A DNA stretch of 64,000 nt, taken from Diphasiastrum complanatum (taxonomy: Eukaryota > Streptophyta > Lycopodiopsida > Lycopodiales > Lycopodiaceae). Both the position numbers and the translations under genes were made by a program. This document shows positions 44,032 to 57,360 of this stretch, piece by piece. The first letter of the stretch is position 1; each line of letters opens with the position of its first letter. Below the pieces are notes generated by a model that did not search any database, was not told the DNA's origin, and was given only the letters and a program-made list of their open reading frames with translations. The stretch is from contig CM055110.1 of NCBI GenBank assembly GCA_029204225.1, forward strand, positions 20,504,410 to 20,568,409, given 5' to 3'.

Positions 44032-44232
44032 GCATGTATACTTTAAAGTAATATTAATTGAAGAGCCATCCAATTTCACAACCTTTGCTCGTAAAAATTC
44101 AATTTTGATTGCGATTGTTTCTTTCTGATAGAGACAACAATATGTTGAGCTTTCTTTGTTTACGACGTTTGAAATTTTGCAAGTTGAGCAGACGATCTTG
44201 TACAAACTTTGATTGATTCCAGTCACTACCAA
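44029..44232 (-). pseudogene. Possible zinc-ribbon/RPA-like fragment of the Helentron-like relic
   Basis: A 67-codon minus frame: YKIVCSTCKISNVVNKES then YCCLYQKETIAIKIEFLRAK. Cys-x2-Cys followed by Cys-Cys and a beta-rich stretch resembles the zinc-binding OB fold of RPA1, and RPA-like proteins are carried by many plant Helitrons. Weak evidence. It lies upstream of the helicase part in the same sense, beyond a solo LTR. Confidence 0.3.
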
Positions 44233-44703
44233 TGTTCCTTCAACCTAACATTTCAATCCAATTGTCAGTTTGCTTGTTCTTTGTGTGGTAGACAACGATA
44301 TTAAGTATGACAAAAAGAATAATCTTAAAGTACCTCATTGCCAATTGTTTTTGTTTTAGCATGTGTTTCAAAAACTTTTTCCAATTTTTGTTTTTTTGTG
44401 CCTTTTTGGTAGTATCTCCTTGCTTTTTACTTGTGGGTGGTGAGATAGACCTCCAAGTATATGTATTTCTTTGATTTTTGATTGCTTTCAGCCTAAAGAA
44501 TAGTATCATGGATTTTTTCCATAGTAAAAGTTGAAAATCTTTCGATTTTTTATGGTTTTATGGCTAGCATTCACCATTTTAGGTTGGAATTTATTATATC
44601 TACTATTCATAAAAGTTCTTCAGGTTTGTACTTTGTTGTTTTATAGTCATTATGACAGGTTATAATTATTGCATGCTATTGATATTGGATCTAGATAGTA
44701 TTT
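44233..44703. other. Unassigned spacer
   Basis: A lysine-rich minus-strand frame (44240-44509) has no recognised domain. It may belong to the Helentron-like relic. Confidence 0.25.
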
Positions 44704-44705
44704 TG

Positions 44706-45311
44706 TGTTAAATTCACATGTGTGGACTGTCCACAACATGTACTCGTGATCTCCTAAGGTGTGTAGATGCACCAAGATCAAGACTAGATTGAGATTCAAG
44801 ATTTATCTTTGATTCTATGACAAAAACACACTACGACATGCATTCAATCACTTCCAACTCTAACTCACACATGTGGGAAGTATCCAAAAATTATTCTAAG
44901 TAAAAACAAACTGCTCTCCTTGGATAGAGAGAGAAAATGATCATGAGCTCTTGAGTAGAGAGAGAAAGCTAGAAGATCACTTACACTCAAAATCCACTCA
45001 ATCTCTTAATCAATTAGATCCAAATGAGAAGTACAATGTTACTAGTAGATCCATGAGCTACCACAATGCTTAACTATGATTGGACCACACTTTTGCCACC
45101 TCTTAATCCTATTGGACCATTGATCATTCACATCTAAATTCTATTGGATCATTTTCAAGCAAATCTCAAATTCTATTGGACCCCTCAAGGTTCCACTTCT
45201 AAATCCTATTAAGCCTCTTTAATTTCATCAAACAAAAGTATTACACTTGTCTACACTCTAATTGGCACGATTTTAGCCTCTTACTCTATTTTGGCTAAAT
45301 AGTGGCATACA
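44706..45311 (-). repeat. 3' LTR of the deleted Copia
   Basis: Minus strand begins TGTATGCCACTATTTAGCC at 45311 and ends ...CACATGTGAATTTAACA. Repeated AATTCTATTGGA.C-type words occur at 45100-45210. Confidence 0.7.
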
Positions 45312-45321
45312 AGTGGAAATG

Positions 45322-46980
45322 GGTCCTATTGCAAAGATAATTTGCACAATTAATGGCTTCTCCCCAAAAATCTTTGGGCAAAGATGCCTCAATTCTCATA
45401 GATTTTGCACATTCACATAGAGATCTATCCTTTCTCTCAGCCACTCCATTTTGAGATGGAGAATAGGCACAAGAGAATTCTTTTTTGATGCCTTCAAACT
45501 CACAAAAATCATGAAATTTATTGGAGATATATTCACCACCTTCATCACATCTAAGAGCTTTAATCTTGAATGAGAATTGCTTCATAGATTTAGAAGCAAG
45601 AAGATATATCCAAGTGAATCTTGTGAAATCATCAATGAAAGTAACAAAACAAGTGGCTCCTCCCTTGCTTATAGTTGATGAGAAATGCACATCCGAGTGG
45701 ATTAACTCCAAAGGATGCTTGCTTTTGATAGAAGATCTTGTAAATGGCTTTTTGTGAGATTTAGCAATAGCACAAGCCTCACAAGGCTTGATCTTCTTGG
45801 AGAATAACTTTGGCAAGCCAATAGCTTTGGCCTCTTTGATCATAGAGAGCATGGATTTGTAGTTGGGATGTCCCAACCTCCTATGCCATAATTCCTCCAT
45901 AGAGAGCTTGTTCACAAGAGCAACATTACAAGCATTCACATATTCATTTGGATCTAGTTTATAGATGCCTCCAAATCTAGATCCTAATGCAAGTATCTCA
46001 TCATTCTTCTTGATAGTGCAAGTATCAACATTGAATTCTACATCAAGGCCATTATCAAGCAATTGGCCAACATTAATGAGATTCTTAGTTAGCTTAGGCA
46101 CATAAAGAAATTTAGAAAGAGTAAGAACTTCAGAGGATGCAAGCTTTAAGGGAATGTTCCCTATGCCTTTAATAGGACATTCAAAATCATTTGCAGTGTA
46201 TATTGATTTCTTGCTCTATCATAAGGTGCAATAGAAGAGAACAAATCCTTGGAGCTACACATATGTGAGGAGGCTCCACTATCAATATACCATCAGCCGT
46301 CCTTCTTGAAAGGAGTGGATGAGAAGCTAGAGACCATAAGAGATCCCTCTCCATCACTTGCAATAGTGTCTTCCTTCTCATTGGTGATGTTGGCTTGCTT
46401 AAGTTGATTCTTCTTCTTGAAGCAATTGGTGGCATAATGGCCTTTCTTGCCACAATAAAAGCACTTCATCTTCTTCTTCTTGAGCTTGGATGATGAAGCA
46501 TTAGAGGAATCATCTTCCTCCTCATCTTTGTCTTTGGATTTGGCTTTGTCCTTGCTTGAGGATTGTTGATATTGGTTCTTGCTCCTCCCTTTGTGCTTGT
46601 CCTTGGCAAAGAGGGCTTTGCCATCATTATGAGTGAGAGAAAGCTTGTCCATCCTCAAGAGCTTGTACTCTTGTCTTGATTCTTCAGAAATTAACACACT
46701 TTGGAGAGCCTCCAAACTTGGTAGCTCCTCCTTAATGGCATAGCATTGGACAAGGTTATCGAGTTCACTTCTCAAGCCATTGAGAATGACTTGGACTAGC
46801 TCATTTTGGTTGAAGGAATCACCAATGCAAGCAAGATCTCTATGAATATCTTTTACTCTCAAAACATAACTAGATGCACTCTCATCACTCTTTTGGCTAC
46901 TTTGGAAGATTTGATTTCTAAGAGTGAGGAGCCTAGAGGGGTTCTTAGCCTCATAGATAGTCTTGAGACAATCCTAGGCT
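45322..46980 (-). pseudogene. Copia gag, protease and integrase remnants
   Basis: Gag frame 46293-46862: LVQVILNGLRSELDNLVQCY, then CCHC CFYCGKKGHYATNC. The protease is broken by frameshift near 46300. The integrase frame 45295-46101 has LWHRRLGHPNYKS, HSDVH, CDEGGEYIS and NGVAERKD, so all catalytic acids are present. About 16 residues are missing between SKS and KQFSFKIK compared with the copy at 24552-25781. It ends after LCECAKSMRIE..NRT where the deletion begins. Confidence 0.88.
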
Positions 46981-47330
46981 TATTTGGCTGTTGTACAAGT
47001 ACCTATCTCCCTCAATATCTCATTAGAGACATTCATCTAAATGTAGTGAAGAGCCATCCTAGCTCTCTTTTTGTATTTTTGAACCTCTTGAAGAACTTGT
47101 GGTTCTTCTAAACATGGAAGAGGACCACCAAATTGAATTGGGCTGTCCTTCACACATGTCTGAACAGGAATATCCATACAATATCAGAAGTGATTCAATC
47201 CTTATGATGATGAACCCTTTTGATCCAAATTTGCTTGAGATAGCATGGGAGATGCAAACTACTCTCTAGATCTTGATTTTCATGAAATTTGTGAAACTTT
47301 GGATGAAACAAGCATCAAACACTTAGGTAG

Positions 47331-47342
47331 GCTTTGATACCA
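47331..47342 (-). other. Primer-binding site (one-base variant)
   Basis: GCTTTGATACCA on the plus strand, the complement of TGGTATCAAAGC, one base different from the other copies. It abuts the LTR at 47343. Confidence 0.85.
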
Positions 47343-47961
47343 TGTGTCACACGTGTGGGGATGCCCTAATGTGTGTGAATGATCTCCTAAGCAAAGCTTA
47401 TGCACTTTAGATCAATACTAGATTGAAATCCAAGATCTAGATCAAAATCTAAGGCAAAGCGGCAAAGATAGATGCATAGATTGATAACCAAAGTGTTTTC
47501 ACATGTAAGAGAAGTGCTTCATGAAAAAACTAAGTGAAATTAAGCTCCTCTCCTCGGGTAGAAAGAGAATAGACCAATTTGTCCTCGGATAGAGAGAGAA
47601 GGAAATACAAGCAAAACTTGATTGCACTCAATATGACTAAAAAATTCACTTAGATTATGATTGGTAATGAGAGTACATATGAAACTCGTGGAGAGCCATG
47701 CTTACTTCCTATTGGACCCCTAATCCTAGCCTCTTTAATGCTATTGGATGAGTGATGCATCCATCTTGCAATTCTATTGGATCCTTCATGAGGATTTCTC
47801 AATTTTGATTGGACCCTTTAACCAAAGCCAACACTTTGACTTGATCACTCATCAAATTACATTAACACAAGTGTCACAAGCCTATTTGCAAGCCTAACTA
47901 GCTCGAGTTTGCATCATAAGCTACTTTTGGCCAAATTGTAGCTTTACATGTGGAATTGACA
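47343..47961 (-). repeat. 5' LTR of the deleted Copia
   Basis: 619 bp; minus strand begins TGTCAATTCC and ends in CACACGTGTGACACA. Confidence 0.85.
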
Positions 47962-48124
47962 ATTATGTCTCTTTGCCTTAGATTTTGATCTAGATCTTGG
48001 ATTTCAATCTAGTATTGATCTAAAGTGCATAAGCTTTGCTTAGGAGATCATTCACACACATTAGGACATTCCCACACGTGTGAAATTTCACATATGTGGG
48101 AATGCCCTAATGTGTGTGAATGAT
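47962..48124. repeat. LTR-end fragments in opposite orientation forming a long palindrome
   Basis: About 47962-48087 matches the end of the 47343-47961 LTR family but in plus orientation. It is followed at once by a minus-orientation scrap. The result is a near-perfect hairpin, 48047-48124, with arms of about 38 bp (ATCATTCACACACATTAGG and its complement at the ends). Confidence 0.8.
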
Positions 48125-49492
48125 AATGATTTTTTACATTCATATGAATACTACAAGTTTTATCTTTTGTTATCTAAATAGATTTGCATACTATTTTTTA
48201 TGAAATTTTGGGCAAAGTTGTGCTCTTCTATAAAACCATTGAAATAGTTATAGGAGCTAGCTAATTTTTTCAGTTATTCTACCATGATTAGTTTAATAGA
48301 ATGCCACTCTTGCTTGTCATTGAGATTTTTCATGATTTATGATGACCACATATTTAGGCTTCCATTATTTTTGCAAAAAAAATATGTTGCATAATGTCAT
48401 AGATTATATCACATGTAAAATTCATGTATTAATATAATGTAAATTTGCATTATTGATATGATAAGAGTGATTTACAATATAATGTGTGAACTGACATGCT
48501 CCCTATATGTAATATGAACTCCATAATATACTTTGAACTACATGCACAAACTCAACACACGATTTTTGTACTATTTTTGTATAATTGTCACAAAGTATTT
48601 TCTATTATAAGATTTCTATCATCCTATAGGGTTTTTTCAAATCTTAGTTTTCTTTGACGATGTTGAGACTTTCTCCTTGAAACCTTGAGTGAAAATTGTA
48701 ATATCTTTCTAAACCAGGTATTAGAGTATACATGCTTCTCCTAAGTGACCTAATGAAATTTAAGCCTTTTTTCAAGCAATGCTTTGATTACACATGGTAT
48801 TTCTTGGTTTTCTAAAAGTATTTTCATCTTTTTGTCTTTTTGCATGTCTTTTATGGAGGCCTAGTTTTAGAACATACTATAATCTAGCAATAGTTTGATT
48901 TGAGAGTGACTTTGGTTTAGTAATCCTAGGAAATAACATGTGAGAATATCTAAGCTTTTCTAAAGTCTACATCTAGTGCACAAACATGAACATTTTGAAG
49001 TGGAATTGGAAGAACTGGATTTTAGTTTGTATCTTCTTCATCTCTAAAATATTTTATACTTCTAATAACATCTACTAACTTCATGTAGTACAAACATGGA
49101 TATTCCAAGTTAGCACCATGAGAGAAATTGAGTATATACTTTATATTTTCAAATCTTTTGTTGAATGCCACTCCTCTTCTAGCAACATGGAAGACCATAT
49201 ATTAGAATTTGAGATCGGTAGAAAAAACTAAAATCAAAATAGCATTGGAATCAATTTTCAATCAATTAGGCTATAACATAGCTTGATAGATTTGTGTGCA
49301 CTAGCATATTATACCATAGATTCAAATGTTTTTGGTAATGGAGCAACATTTTTGTTAGAGATTCAAAATCATGATCTCATTCATTCACTGTAAAAATTAA
49401 TTGAGCATGAATTGATTGAATGAGTAGAAAAATAAGTAGTTTATTGACAATCAATGTGAACCTCCAATGTAAGAATCTGTGACAAGATTGAT
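48121..49492 (+). repeat. 1.35-kb direct repeat, copy B
   Basis: Direct copy of 39349-40689 with small indels, including about 30 extra bases near 49270-49310. Together the copies flank about 7.4 kb holding the Helentron-like relic, a solo LTR and a deleted Copia. Confidence 0.85.
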
Positions 49493-50240
49493 TTGTCACA
49501 AGTTACAACTCTAGTATTCTTTTAGGTATATAAGAGGTAAAGTGGTGTTCTTGACTCTTGAAGGATTCAAGAAGATCAAAATAAAAAACTAAGTACAACC
49601 CCATTCAATTACAATCAAATTGATCTTGGTTAAAGTCTCTTCATATTAATTATCAATAAAAATATGAATATAACATTTACAACCACAACGACATGACTAA
49701 GTGAGCATATTCACTAAACAACTTAGTTCAGAAGTTATTATGAAAAGTCCTTATGTTTTTACTATGTACTTTTGGATGAAAGCTATGAATAGATGTTCTA
49801 CTACATTTACATGAAATTGATAGAAATGACACATGGATGTAGCCAAAAGCAATGATCAATGGAAAAAAATTTCTAATCGACATGTTTATTTGACCAGTCA
49901 CCCCAACAAACTGATTGTGTTAGTTGTGGATGGTATACAGTTTACAATGCTAAAGCTTTTTTAATTGGCTGGAACAACAAGATCAACTATCGAATCTAGG
50001 TAATATATTTATTTTGTATAATTTACAATCACTTATTTTCAATAAATAACACATGTTTGTGTTTTGCTTTGACACTTGCTTATTCATTTTGGTTTTTGTA
50101 ATTTTCTTGCCCAAAAGCCACCCCATAGGAGATAAGGGGTTACCCGACATATGATCAATCATTGAAGCTAGTTTTAAAAGTACAAATCTTTCAACACTCA
50201 AATGCATGTTCATTTGGAGGAGAGCAGCACATATTATATC
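49493..50240. other. Unassigned spacer
   Basis: AT-rich. The minus frame at 49983-50213 has no recognised motif. Confidence 0.3.
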
Positions 50241-50308
50241 TACGATAATGTATTGTTAAATTATAGTTTTGGTGATGCCAAATTAGTTGCAAATGCTCTT
50301 CACGTTTT
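50241..50308 (+). pseudogene. Sliver of Ty3/Gypsy RNase H
   Basis: Reads NYSFGDAKLVANALHV, resembling the H-x-GKANVVADALSR end of Gypsy RNase H. Only about 20 residues; low confidence. Confidence 0.35.
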
Positions 50309-50314
50309 GAATCT

Positions 50315-51545
50315 AATCAAGCATAAACTAGTGAGAGCCCAATAGGTATACTTATACCCTCCAAGGCCCATGCACCACTAGTAGTGCACTGTGACACCTC
50401 TGTAGCCTATCTGGGCCATGTTATCTACCAGTCCCTAGCATAGACACGCTATCCGAGAGTAGTCATGGGCATGACATTCTTCCCCCCTTATTCAAGTTCT
50501 GTCCTCAAAACTTAAAACTGGGAAAGTTCCTCCTTAAGCTTCCTTCCTGTTTCCAAGAATCATCATCCTCTGTACATCCCTTCCATTGAATCAGATGTTG
50601 GGTAACTATATGATTTCTCAATCATTTAGTTCTTGTATCCAAGATCTTTTCGGGTTCAAGTCGAGATACACTCGATGATTCATCCAATAGGTCCAATCGA
50701 TCTCTAGATCCAAGATGCTCTCCCTCACATAGACTCTTCTTGAGTCGTCTTACGTAAAATACCTGATACACTTGAGATCCTTCTGGGAGTTCCAATTAGT
50801 AAGCTAAGGATCCAATCTTTTTCAAGATCTTATACGGTCCTCTATATCTAGGGGACAATTTATAATGCTTGCCGGCATGCATTACACTCGAATCCTTTGG
50901 GATTCTCAAATATACCCAATCCCCCACTTGAGACCAAAAGTGACCGGTGAACTTCAGATCGCGATCACTCACAATATCACTTGGTAATCTGTAAAGTCTA
51001 AACAGACACTACTCTACAAATATCTGAGCTAAATCAGAAGCCTTCGTGGGGGCCTTTACCAAAACCTGTGTGTATGATGTTATAATGGTATTAGAGCCAC
51101 AACACAAGCGAACGGGTGGTGGATAAACCAGCCCAACTAAACCTAGATCATACGGATCTAGCCCCCAAGCTATGGATCAATCACAGTCATGAAAAGAGGA
51201 ATCACACTAGCATCATGTAGCTACCAATCACAGAATCAAGCATACACTAGTAAGAGCCCAATAGGTATACTTATACCCTCGAAAGCCCATGCACCACTAG
51301 TAGTGCACTGTGACACCTCACTGGACACCTTTGTAGCCTATTTGGGCCATGTCATCCAGTTCCCTAATGACTCATTGATAGACCCATACCAGCTCCACCA
51401 CCATGTCTTTAGGCCTACAACCATTAATTATGACCATGTACACATAAGGGCCCCAGTTCCCTTATAGTCACAATTAGCTTACAAGTTGTTGGTCTACCGG
51501 TCCCTAGCGTAGACATGCTACCCGAGACCAGTCATGGGCATGACA
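50315..51545 (-). mobile_element. Deleted Ty3/Gypsy chromovirus: LTR, integrase tail with chromodomain, LTR
   Basis: Two direct copies (50315-50476, shortened by an internal deletion, and 51234-51545) share AATCAAGCATA, GAGCCCAATAGGTATACTTATACCCTC-type blocks, CACTAGTAGTGCACTGTGACACC and GTCATGGGCATGACA. Between them the minus strand encodes the end of a chromovirus pol next to a purine tract (GGGGGGAAGAA) and LTR start TGTCATG. A plus-strand TGGTATTAGAGCC at 51086-51098 resembles a primer site but has the wrong orientation for this element. Confidence 0.65.
50490..50990 (-). pseudogene. Gypsy integrase C-terminus and chromodomain
   Basis: Minus strand, in shifted frames: VGDWVYLRIPKDS, HYKLSPRYRGPYKILKKIG (the GPY/F module), LPEGSQVYQVFYVRRLKKSL, then EPEKILDTRTKQLRN-like text and LIQWKGCTEDDDSWK, a chromodomain with its aromatic Trp. 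Chromodomains steer chromovirus integration to heterochromatin. There are stops (one in SLAY*LEL), so it is dead. Confidence 0.75.
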
Positions 51546-51849
51546 ATTCTCTTCCACATTTGTGTAGAAATTGTATTGTATACTTGGTAGATGTCTATTT
51601 GATGATGCATTAAAAGATTTTTTTTTTATATTATGGCCTGTTGATAGAGGTTTAAGATTAGATTTAAACATGTGTTGATTAGGTTTTGATTCTATTTCAT
51701 TTTTGTAAGTGATTTTGATTAAACAAGTGAGCCTAACATAAAAGAAAGAGGTCATTAATGCAATTATATGTGGCCTAGATCGATATTTATGATCATCTTT
51801 GGATATTAAATTTTCACAAAAATTGCCAGACTTATGATGATGATAACTT

Positions 51850-52560
51850 TCATGGACATAGTGCAAATTAGACTGATATGGCCTACCAACGACAAGTTTT
51901 GCTCCATCAACTAGAGGAATGGTGTCAACCACTAGATCCGATGATATGCACTTCAGCTCAGCATAATTCCAAGCGAGACATCCATGGTAATTGCAAAGAA
52001 GTGGTTTGTCGATCTCTAAGTTCATCTGGATCTATACCCTCTCCTACAAATACTATGCGGCTTTCTTCTCCCTGCTCTGCTAGATCTATCTCTTTTGTAC
52101 GGGCAGGACCTTCGTAAACGTTGGCCTCTAGGGAGGTGCCTTCTACTGGTTCTCTTTTGGCTCTGGGCATGACCACTACTAGTTCATCCATTTCATAGTC
52201 CTTGAAGTACTATGGTACATCATGCACAAGCTTGAATTCTTCAACGATGTCTTGCCAAATTTTTGCATACATTTGGTGGGAGGTCATTATCTCCATCTTG
52301 ATTCCTTGTTTGTCACTCTTGGCCTTCCACTCAGTAGTTTTAGCCTTGTAAAGAGGCTTGGGTTCTTGGGGCGAGTTAGCGATTGGCTTGTCATTGTTAA
52401 TTTTCATCACTTCCAAGGCCCTATCAAGCTTCTTGACGCTCTTTGATGCCTTCGGACTCAACTATGCAATGGGGACAAGAGCTTTTTCTTTTGGAGAGCC
52501 TCCAGATGGGGGATCCAAAGTGATAGGCTCCTTTCCTTTGTCACACCTCGGTGAATTTGA
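51850..52560 (-). pseudogene. Ty3/Gypsy pol fragment: linker and start of RT
   Basis: Minus frames 52461-52210 (KLDRALEVMKINNDKP to FKLVHDVP), one stop, then 52191-51958 (EGPARTKEIDLAEQGEESRI) and, after a frame change, LLCNYHGCLAWNYAELKCIS with DTIPLVDGAK. The last part matches the start of Gypsy RT (CFAWxYxEMxG ... PL.EGAKP). It is cut off before the catalytic YxDD. It may be from the same decayed element family as 55983-56204. Confidence 0.6.
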
Positions 52561-52759
52561 TCGATGATCAACAGTTGGGTCTTTCACCATCTTGATGCTA
52601 TTGTCCCATAGTGAGACTTCTAGCTTGTATAGAGCTTCTCATTCTTGGCTAGGTGCAAGTCTATGCATTCTCGTAAGAGATTGTTCATGGTTATTGGGAC
52701 ACTAGTTGTAGATCCTTCGGATATTATGTCCATTCGGCATACTGTGCAAAAAGTACAAA

Positions 52760-53230
52760 AAGGACCAAGAGTGGATCCTAATCTGATCCTCAAGAGGGAT
52801 TGGCTGTCAGATTACTTGATCTATCAATCTACTTCAGATTAAGATCAATCTAGATCAATTCTAGACACAAAATCCTAACAAGAACAATCATTAATTGAAG
52901 GTAAGTGTACTTTATGGTTTCCCACGTGTGAAACCCTGTCTGAGTACGGACTCCAACCTGAAAATCAAGTACACATTGATAGCACCTCAAAACAATCAAA
53001 ACAAATGTAGACAAATGGAGAGAATCACTCAAAATTACTTCCAAAACCAAGATTGGTGTCTCATATTGATTATGGCCAAATGTGGCTCTATATATACAAT
53101 AAGTGGGAGCTCGTGGTACTGATCATCCCTATGATCCCACATGTGTGAAGGTGCTTTGTCATATGATGATTCATCATGCAAAACTGACACTTGGACAAAG
53201 CCTTCTATTTTGAGCACTTTTGGTCCATTT
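52760..53230 (-). repeat. Probable solo Copia LTR
   Basis: Has CCCACGTGTGAAAC...GAGTACGGACTCC (52921-52950) as in the LTR at 35016, a TATA-like CTATATATACA at about 53090, and CCACATGTGTGAAGG near 53137. Limits are approximate and no coding part is attached. Confidence 0.45.
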
Positions 53231-55982
<2,752 letters not shown>

Positions 55983-56204
55983 ATGACTCAAAGAGATTTT
56001 CTTAGAAGCATACAAGACAAAGATCTGCTTAGATTATTTTTTGGACAAGTTGGCTTCTTTAGAAGATTCATTCCTTTTGTTGAACAACAAATTATTGTGC
56101 TTGGGAATCTTCTAAAGACAGAAGGAGAATTCCAATGGACTACGCAACATGAAAACTATTATCGGACTGTTGTGAGAGCAATTGCAAATTATGCATGGCC
56201 ATAA
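55983..56204 (+). pseudogene. Ty3/Gypsy RT thumb fragment
   Basis: A 73-codon frame with LRLFFGQVGFFRRFIPFVEQ and LLKTEGEFQWTTQHEN, matching the LRSFLGxxGYYRRFIPNF...PLxxLLKK..F.W...H region at the RT/RNase H border of Gypsy elements. Upstream RT and downstream RNase H are absent. It ends 10 bp before an LTR start at 56214. Confidence 0.8.
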
Positions 56205-56213
56205 AAGAATAAT

Positions 56214-56698
56214 GTTGCAATAGATTAGATCCAAACAATATAAAGATGTAGTAATAACAGAAGTTTTCTATATATATATATTTGAATACAAAATTACTAC
56301 ATCAAAGGGATTCCGTAATACAGTGACATAATTAAACGATATACATATAAACTCGCGCATTTGAACGCTGGAAGTTCTTGAAGCGACGGATTAACAGTCT
56401 CTAACGACACAAGCTACTCGGGCTCTCCTTCTCTAGAGGAAACCTCTTCAACATTCGTAAAATAATTAACGGGAGGAGAATCTTCGAAGGTGATGTTGGA
56501 GTCTTCGTTGACGTCAAGTAACATAATCACTCATCTTCGAATGAGTTGGCCACCTCTGCCCATAACGCGTTTTGTCATTGTGTTTTGTTCAATATTGATC
56601 GGTGTAGTCATGCATTAGGAAAGAAGGCATTATTCTGTTGCGCTCAATGAGTCACCACAGTCTTTGACTTGTCATTATTACATTCTCTCTTTCCAACA
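56214..56698 (+). repeat. LTR with adjoining primer site
   Basis: 485 bp, from TGTTGCAATAG to TTTCCAACA; the ends are TGTTG...CAACA. TATATATATAT near 56270 may be its promoter. A perfect primer site follows. No second LTR or gag was found to the right. Confidence 0.65.
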
Positions 56699-56710
56699 TG
56701 GTATCAGAGC
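56699..56710 (+). other. Primer-binding site
   Basis: TGGTATCAGAGC directly after the LTR end, plus orientation. Followed by AT-rich leader-like sequence with repeated ATATCA words and no gag. Confidence 0.85.
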
Positions 56711-56871
56711 GATTTGTTATATCAAAATTCTAATACTTGATATCTTCCACGATATCAAATCGATATCATTAGATACTTTTCACAGTATCATATTTGTTCA
56801 ATTTGTGGTATCAAAATTCAATATCAGATAGTTGATTTTCAATTGTAGCGCAACACAACATCACCCTTAAT

Positions 56872-57348
56872 GTTATGGCCATATTCGATTAAGGACCTGG
56901 AATAGTCCTAATATGGTAGACCGGCCCTCCAGTACTCGAGATTAATGGTCACACCATGATTTAATTCCATGTCAAGGCCTGTTTGTGACTAATTACCTTG
57001 AGAGGACCTAGACACTCTAATTGAGACATATGGAGTATTGCATGTTTGTGTGACGGATATAGGCAGGAGGACTGCATGAAGAGATGTGATCTATTTATAG
57101 TTGACTTGCATGGGGATTGCATGGTTACATGCACAGGACTCTACTCTCTATATAATGAGGTGGGGATTCTCCTGTCGACATATTGGGTTAGGTTACCAGC
57201 TTCTCTCTTCTCCTCTTGCTTCACATGGCATGGCTTGGGGGCTAGATCCAATTCTGATCTAGGATTGGTTGGGCGGTTTAGCTCCATAGTCTCTCTTATT
57301 GGGTTCTTCTATCCTCATCTTAGGGGCAATCCTTTGGGGCCTTTATAT
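56872..57348 (+). repeat. Second LTR-like segment with variant primer site
   Basis: Starts TGTTATGGCCATATTCG, has TCTATATAATGAGG near 57145, and is followed by TGGTATGAGAGC (57349-57360), one base off the Met primer site. The end lacks a clear CA. The frame at 57046-57450 across it has no known domain. Tentative. Confidence 0.35.
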
Positions 57349-57360
57349 TGGTATGAGAGC

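Larger units (their letters stand above)
44704..47961 (-). mobile_element. Internally deleted Copia element
   Basis: Left LTR about 44706-45311, gag-protease-integrase remnants 45322-46980, leader, primer site 47331-47342, right LTR 47343-47961, all minus. RT and RNase H are absent: integrase text runs to about 45322, next to the LTR. The two LTRs are related but clearly diverged, so the element is old or chimeric. Confidence 0.8.
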
